This document shows positions 33,653-37,507 of a stretch of 37,507 nt of DNA, one piece after another (the stretch's first letter is position 1; each line of letters begins with the position of its first letter). The notes below the pieces were generated by a model, which searched no databases, was not told the DNA's origin, and was given only the letters and a program-made list of their open reading frames with translations. The position numbers were made by a program, and so were the translations under genes. The DNA is from Hyphomicrobiales bacterium (GTDB taxonomy: Bacteria; Pseudomonadota; Alphaproteobacteria; Rhizobiales; Rhizobiaceae). Location of the stretch: contig UBTA01000144.1 of the NCBI GenBank assembly GCA_900468065.1, positions 1 through 37,507 of the forward strand, given 5' to 3'.

Positions 33653-34738
33653 ATGGACAGGGTTGTTACGAAACGCGATTACAGTCTGCTTGGGCGCGAT
33701 AGCCGGGCGGCGGTCGAAAGCGGGCTGGCTGCGGCTGAATGGTATCATACCGACATTCCCCGCAAGCAGATGAAGGAGCTGATGAAGCGCGAGGATCGTC
33801 CAGCCATCCGCGATACGGCCCTCTGGCTCGGCAGCATGGTCGTCACCGGCGCGCTTGGCGTCTATTTCTGGGGCTCCTGGTGGTGCGTGCCGTTCTTCGC
33901 CATCTACGGCGTGATGTACGGCTCGGCTTCAGATTCGCGCTGGCATGAATGCGGTCATGGCACAGCGTTCAAAACGCGCTGGATGAACGACGCTGTCTAC
34001 CAGATCGCCTGCTTCATGATCATGCGCAATCCGGTGACATGGCGCTGGAGCCATACACGCCACCACACGGATACAGTCATCGTCGGGCGTGATCCGGAAA
34101 TCGCAGTCATGCGTCCGCCCGATCTGTTTCGCCTTGTGCTCAACTTCTTCGGCATTCTCGATGCTGGCCACGGCATAATGGACATGGTCCGCAACGCGTT
34201 CGGCATTATCAGCGATGCAGAGAAGACATTTATTCCCGAGCAGGAGCAACCGCGCGTGGTTATCGTCGCCCGGATATGGTTGGCGATCTATGCCGCAACA
34301 CTTGCACTCGCCATTTACATGGGGTCGATCCTGCCCTTGATGCTGATCGGCCTGCCACGCCTATACGGCGCCTGGCACCACGTCTTGACTGGCCTTCTAC
34401 AGCATGGCGGACTTGCAGATAACGTTATCGATCACCGGCTGAACAGTCGAAGCGTCTACATGAACCCCTTCAGCCGGTTCGTTTATTGGAACATGAATTA
34501 CCACGTCGAACACCACATGTTCCCGATGGTCCCCTATCACGCGCTCCCGCAGCTGCATGAAATGATCAAGCACGACCTGCCGGCGCCGAACAGATCGATG
34601 CTTGAAGGGTATCGCGAGATGATCCCGGCCTTTCTGCGCCAGCTCAAGAACGAGGATTATTTTCTCAAGCGCGAACTCCCGGCAACGGCCAAGCCTTACC
34701 GTGAAGAGTTTCATGCAGACCAGATCGCCGCCGAATAG
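33653..34738 (+). CDS. mocD: Membrane di-iron fatty-acid-desaturase-family oxygenase (MocD-like)
   Basis: A 361-aa integral membrane protein with the three His boxes of the family: HECGH (98-102), HTRHH (134-138) and HVEHH (about 283-287), which hold a non-heme di-iron centre. Several hydrophobic segments are seen (WLGSMVVTGALGVYFWGSWW, and ARIWLAIYAATLALAIYMGS). In the rhizopine cluster MocD with MocE and MocF is associated with O-demethylation of 3-O-methyl-scyllo-inosamine. The immediate downstream ferredoxin and reductase genes supply an electron chain, supporting that role over a lipid desaturase. The ATG at 33653 follows GGGAGG; the frame is open to 33542 without a ribosome site. Confidence 0.86.
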   Translation: MDRVVTKRDYSLLGRDSRAAVESGLAAAEWYHTDIPRKQMKELMKREDRPAIRDTALWLGSMVVTGALGVYFWGSWWCVPFFAIYGVMYGSASDSRWHECGHGTAFKTRWMNDAVYQIACFMIMRNPVTWRWSHTRHHTDTVIVGRDPEIAVMRPPDLFRLVLNFFGILDAGHGIMDMVRNAFGIISDAEKTFIPEQEQPRVVIVARIWLAIYAATLALAIYMGSILPLMLIGLPRLYGAWHHVLTGLLQHGGLADNVIDHRLNSRSVYMNPFSRFVYWNMNYHVEHHMFPMVPYHALPQLHEMIKHDLPAPNRSMLEGYREMIPAFLRQLKNEDYFLKRELPATAKPYREEFHADQIAAE

Positions 34739-34772
34739 GCCGGCCGGATAAAAAATTGAAATGGAGGAGACG

Positions 34773-35087
34773 ATGAGCAATTGGGTGGAAGTCTGCGCGG
34801 CGGACGAGATCGACGAAGAGGACGTCATGCGTTTCGACCACGAGGGCAGGACGTTTGCGATCTATCGTAGCCCGGACGACAAATTCTTTGCGACGGATGG
34901 TCTTTGCACGCATGAAAAGATCCACCTGGCTGACGGATTGGTGATGGACGACATCATTGAATGTCCAAAGCACAACGGCCGTTTCAATTATAAGACCGGC
35001 GAAGCCAAGGGTGCTCCCGTCTGCATCAACCTGAAGACCTATCCGGTCAAGGTTGAGGCAGGTACTGTCCTTATTTCCCTTTCGTGA
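34773..35087 (+). CDS. mocE: Rieske-type [2Fe-2S] ferredoxin, MocE subfamily
   Basis: A 104-aa soluble electron carrier. The Rieske cluster motifs are complete: C-T-H (C45, H47) and C-P-K-H (C64, H67), 17 residues apart. MocE of the rhizopine cluster is the namesake of this small-ferredoxin group. It would pass electrons from the FAD reductase encoded next to the di-iron oxygenase encoded just before. The ATG at 34773 has GGAGGAGACG directly before it; an ATG four codons earlier overlaps that ribosome site. It lies 34 bases after the oxygenase stop. Confidence 0.92.
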   Translation: MSNWVEVCAADEIDEEDVMRFDHEGRTFAIYRSPDDKFFATDGLCTHEKIHLADGLVMDDIIECPKHNGRFNYKTGEAKGAPVCINLKTYPVKVEAGTVLISLS

Positions 35088-35098
35088 GAGAGCTTCCC

Positions 35099-36325
35099 AT
35101 GTCGCATATCGTCATCATCGGCGCGGGAGAATGCGGCGCGCGAGCCGCTTTCGCTCTCCGCGAAAAGAGTTTCGACGGGCAGATCACGCTGGTGGGCGCG
35201 GAAGCGCACCTGCCTTATGAACGGCCGCCTCTGTCGAAGGACGCGTTGCTGCACGGTCACGAGCCAAAGTTTGTGTCAGAGGCTACCAGCTATACGGAGG
35301 CGAACATTCGGGTGCTGACCGGCGTTAGCGTCGAAAGCATCGACGCGTCGGGAAAATCTGTCCGGCTTTCCAATGGCGACAAGCTGGCCTACGACCGGCT
35401 GTTGCTTGCAACCGGCGCGAGGCCGCGGCCTTTTCCAGGTCTTTCCGGGGCGAGCGACCGGATCAAGACATTGCGAACCCATCAGGACGCAGTCAGCATT
35501 CGCGCGGCGCTGCGGCCGGGCAGGCATCTTGCTGTCATTGGGGGCGGGTTCATCGGCCTGGAGCTCGCCGCAACCGCGCGCAAGCTCAAAGCACAGGTGA
35601 CGCTCGTCGAGGGGCTTGCCCGAATTTTGACGCGCGGCGTACCCGAACCCCTGGCAGCCGTCATTGCCCAACGGCATCGGGAAGAAGGCGTTGAAATTCT
35701 CTGCGGCACCAAAATTGAAGGTTTGAAGGAGGGGCGCGATGACGCCAGCATTCTTCTGGAGGACGGGAGAACCATCAATGCCGATATGATCGTGGTGGGC
35801 ATCGGGGCCATTCCCAATGTCGAGCTTGCCCGTGATGCCGGGCTTGAGATCGACAACGGCATTGCGGTTGATCGGCACTTGAGAACATCAGCCCCGGATA
35901 TCTATGCGGCCGGAGACTGCTGTTCCTTTCCCTTGGCCCATTACGACGGCCGGCGTCTGCGACTGGAGGCTTGGCGCAACGCACATGACCACGGCAATCT
36001 TGCTGCAGCCAATCTGATGGGGGGCGAAGAAGTGATATCGGCGGTGCCGTGGTTCTGGTCCGACCAGTACGATCTCACTCTGCAGATTGCCGGGATGGCG
36101 GATGGCGCTACGCAGACTGTGCGCCGGGATATGGCAGATGGCGCCTTCATTCTGTTCCACCTGGCCCCTGATGGGCGCCTGCTTGCTGCAAGTGGCATTG
36201 GCACTGGCAACGCTGTTGCCCGCGATATCCGCCTTGCCGAGATGATGATCGCGGCCGGTGTCCGTCCGGATCCGGTGGCGCTTTCAACTCCCGGAACAAA
36301 GCTGAAATCCTTGCTGGCCGCCTAA
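35099..36325 (+). CDS. mocF: FAD-dependent ferredoxin reductase (MocF-like, putidaredoxin-reductase family)
   Basis: A 408-aa flavoprotein. The FAD-binding fingerprint is IVIIGAGECGARAAFAL (about 5-21) and the NAD(P)H-binding fingerprint HLAVIGGGFIGLELAA (about 147-162). The second FAD motif is IYAAGDCCSF, and the C-terminal dimer/interface domain has WFWSDQYDLTLQIAG, a family hallmark. It would reduce the neighbouring Rieske ferredoxin from NADH. The ATG at 35099 follows GAGAGAG; a GTG at 35084 overlaps the mocE stop but lacks a ribosome site. Tight spacing to mocE (11 bases) indicates one transcript. Confidence 0.92.
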   Translation: MSHIVIIGAGECGARAAFALREKSFDGQITLVGAEAHLPYERPPLSKDALLHGHEPKFVSEATSYTEANIRVLTGVSVESIDASGKSVRLSNGDKLAYDRLLLATGARPRPFPGLSGASDRIKTLRTHQDAVSIRAALRPGRHLAVIGGGFIGLELAATARKLKAQVTLVEGLARILTRGVPEPLAAVIAQRHREEGVEILCGTKIEGLKEGRDDASILLEDGRTINADMIVVGIGAIPNVELARDAGLEIDNGIAVDRHLRTSAPDIYAAGDCCSFPLAHYDGRRLRLEAWRNAHDHGNLAAANLMGGEEVISAVPWFWSDQYDLTLQIAGMADGATQTVRRDMADGAFILFHLAPDGRLLAASGIGTGNAVARDIRLAEMMIAAGVRPDPVALSTPGTKLKSLLAA

Positions 36326-36448
36326 AGAACTGGCCGCAAACCTTTCAGGATGCAACAGCCAAGAACCGGGCGTTCAACTTACCACACAGCAAAATGGCAG
36401 ATGGCGGCGACCAATGTCACGCCGGCCGCACCAATGGGAGAGAGACCG

Positions 36449-37240
36449 ATGAAGAACCGACGTCCGACCGTGGCCGACCTTTTGTCGATGAAGGGCAAGT
36501 GCCAGCTGAGCATGCTGCGCGTTGAAACGCTGGATGAGGCCGAGGCTGCGGAAAGGGCGGGTGTCGATCTCGTCTCCGTGCCTCCTGAACTGCTCGGTCC
36601 GACATTTCGAGAAGCGGCACCCTCGGTGTTTGCCTTCCCAGGCCTTGAATATGGCGATCTGATCACGGCAGACGATTACATCAGGGCAGCATTCAAGGCG
36701 CTGCGCTCAGGTGGCGATGCCGTCTATTGCGCTGCAAGCCTTCAAACGGTCCGGCGTATGCGCGACGAGGGAATTCCCGTCTGCGGCCATGTTGGCCTGG
36801 TCCCCTCCAAAGCGACCTGGACCGGCGGTTTCCGCGCTGTCGGAAAAACATCGGCCAGCGCACTGGAAATCTGGCGCCAGACAAAGGCGCTGGAGGAAGC
36901 CGGAGCCTTTTGCGCCGAGATCGAGGTCGTGCCGGGGGAGGTCGCGGCGGCGATCAGTGAACGGACGTCTATGCTGATGCTTTCGATGGGCGCCGGCACA
37001 GGGTGCGATGCGCAATACCTCTTTGCCGACGATGTGCTGGGCGCCAACAAGGGCCACGTCCCGCGCCATGCAAAGATCTATCGCAATTTTGCCGCTGAGT
37101 ACGATCGCCTGCAACAGGAACGCACCGCGGCCTTCTCCGAATTTGTCGCCGACGTGAAATCTGGCGCCTATCCTGGAAAGGCCCATCTGGTTGGCATCAA
37201 TCCCAGCGAACTGGAAGAATTCCTCAAATCGATGGCCTGA
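36449..37240 (+). CDS. PanB-like (ketopantoate hydroxymethyltransferase family) protein lacking key residues
   Basis: A 263-aa TIM-barrel protein with clear likeness to PanB: IPVCGHVGLVPS, GGFRAVGKT, ALEEAGAFCAEIEVVPGEVA, SMGAGTGCDAQYLFADDVLG and the C-terminal EFVADVKSGAYPG. PanB moves a hydroxymethyl group from 5,10-methylene-tetrahydrofolate to ketoisovalerate. Residues of E. coli PanB that bind Mg and act in catalysis are not conserved: Asp45 falls at VSVPPELLG (42-50), Asp84 at VFAFPGLEYG (60-69), Lys112/Glu114 at AVYCAAS (91-97). Only the Glu181 position (E154) is kept. It is therefore unlikely to be the pantothenate enzyme. Its place between mocF and purU suggests a one-carbon or substrate-specific role. 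The ATG at 36449 follows GGGAGAG. Confidence 0.8.
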   Translation: MKNRRPTVADLLSMKGKCQLSMLRVETLDEAEAAERAGVDLVSVPPELLGPTFREAAPSVFAFPGLEYGDLITADDYIRAAFKALRSGGDAVYCAASLQTVRRMRDEGIPVCGHVGLVPSKATWTGGFRAVGKTSASALEIWRQTKALEEAGAFCAEIEVVPGEVAAAISERTSMLMLSMGAGTGCDAQYLFADDVLGANKGHVPRHAKIYRNFAAEYDRLQQERTAAFSEFVADVKSGAYPGKAHLVGINPSELEEFLKSMA

Positions 37241-37314
37241 ATCCCTATCGATGACGAAATTTTAAATTCCAACACGCTGACCTCGCTGAGAGATGCGTCA
37301 AGAAAGCCAAACCG

Positions 37315-37507
37315 CTGATTACGAGCTACGTTCTGACCGTATCGTGCAAATCCACCCGTGGCATCGTCGCAGCGATCACCGGCTATCTGGCCGACGAGGG
37401 CTGTTACATCACCGACAGCTCGCAGTTCGACGACATGGAAACCGGCCTGTTCTTCATGCGCCTGACCTTCATCAGCCAGGAGGGTGCGACGCTCGACAAG
37501 CTGAAGG
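37315..37507 (+). CDS. purU: Formyltetrahydrofolate deformylase PurU, 5' part only (cut by window end)
   Basis: The reading frame gives the PurU N-terminal ACT-domain sequence SYVLTVSCKSTRGIVAAITG, then YITDSSQFDDMETGLFFMRL and FISQEGATLDKLK, continuing past the window. PurU hydrolyses 10-formyl-tetrahydrofolate to formate and tetrahydrofolate. Odd point: back to the in-frame stop at 37252-37254 there is no ATG, GTG or TTG in this frame; only CTG (37315) or ATT (37318) lie at the expected start. An ATG at 37293 is in another frame. The start given is therefore nominal. Placed after the demethylase genes it fits recycling of the one-carbon unit. Confidence 0.8.
   Translation, partial: MITSYVLTVSCKSTRGIVAAITGYLADEGCYITDSSQFDDMETGLFFMRLTFISQEGATLDKLK

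Noticed and set aside
33653..34738. Ordinary membrane-lipid desaturase
   Set aside because: The His boxes alone would allow it, but the adjacent Rieske ferredoxin, reductase and inositol-type genes favour a MocD-like oxygenase.

Overview
The window reads as a chromosomal or large-replicon segment of a rhizobium-type alphaproteobacterium (Rhizobium/Agrobacterium group). The evidence is a SyrB-type regulator, a CIRCE-controlled groES-groEL pair, many small rhizobial hypothetical proteins, and a right-hand third that matches the rhizopine/inositol-derivative (moc) gene set. All identifications come from reading the translated sequence; no database search was run.

Left part (1-6000): a class III nucleotide cyclase fused to an AAA/STAND ATPase (minus) faces a Tat-exported amidohydrolase lipoprotein (plus). 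A SyrB-like gene follows, flanked by long, poorly coding DNA with inverted repeats. Type I secretion locus (6000-15330): HlyD-type adaptor, ABC exporter, a repetitive large protein and a Gly-rich/QD-repeat protein lie in one minus-strand row. A divergent LuxR-type regulator with a degenerate receiver domain is translationally coupled to an unknown gene. Both large proteins are probable secretion substrates, and neither shows clear RTX nonapeptides. This is the least familiar system in the window.

Middle (15330-26360): a frameshifted HD-domain pseudogene; a secreted metallo-beta-lactamase-fold (lactonase-like) protein divergent from an AraC regulator; six small hypothetical genes, two of them under 40 codons; groES-groEL behind a CIRCE operator; a J-domain protein with a Cys/His cluster; and a long-form Prc/Tsp periplasmic protease.

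Right part (26363-37507): a divergent catabolic locus. On the minus strand lie a LacI regulator, a MocC-like isomerase/epimerase, a sugar ABC importer (binding protein, double ATPase, permease) and a MocA-like dehydrogenase. On the plus strand lie a membrane di-iron desaturase-like oxygenase (MocD), a Rieske ferredoxin (MocE), an FAD ferredoxin reductase (MocF), a PanB-like protein lacking the expected metal and catalytic residues, and the start of purU. The simplest model is import of an O-methylated inositol or inosamine, oxidative O-demethylation by MocDEF with formaldehyde release, and ring catabolism by MocA/MocC. PurU, and perhaps the PanB-like protein, would manage the released one-carbon unit through folate. 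The substrate is inferred; the gene content is seen.
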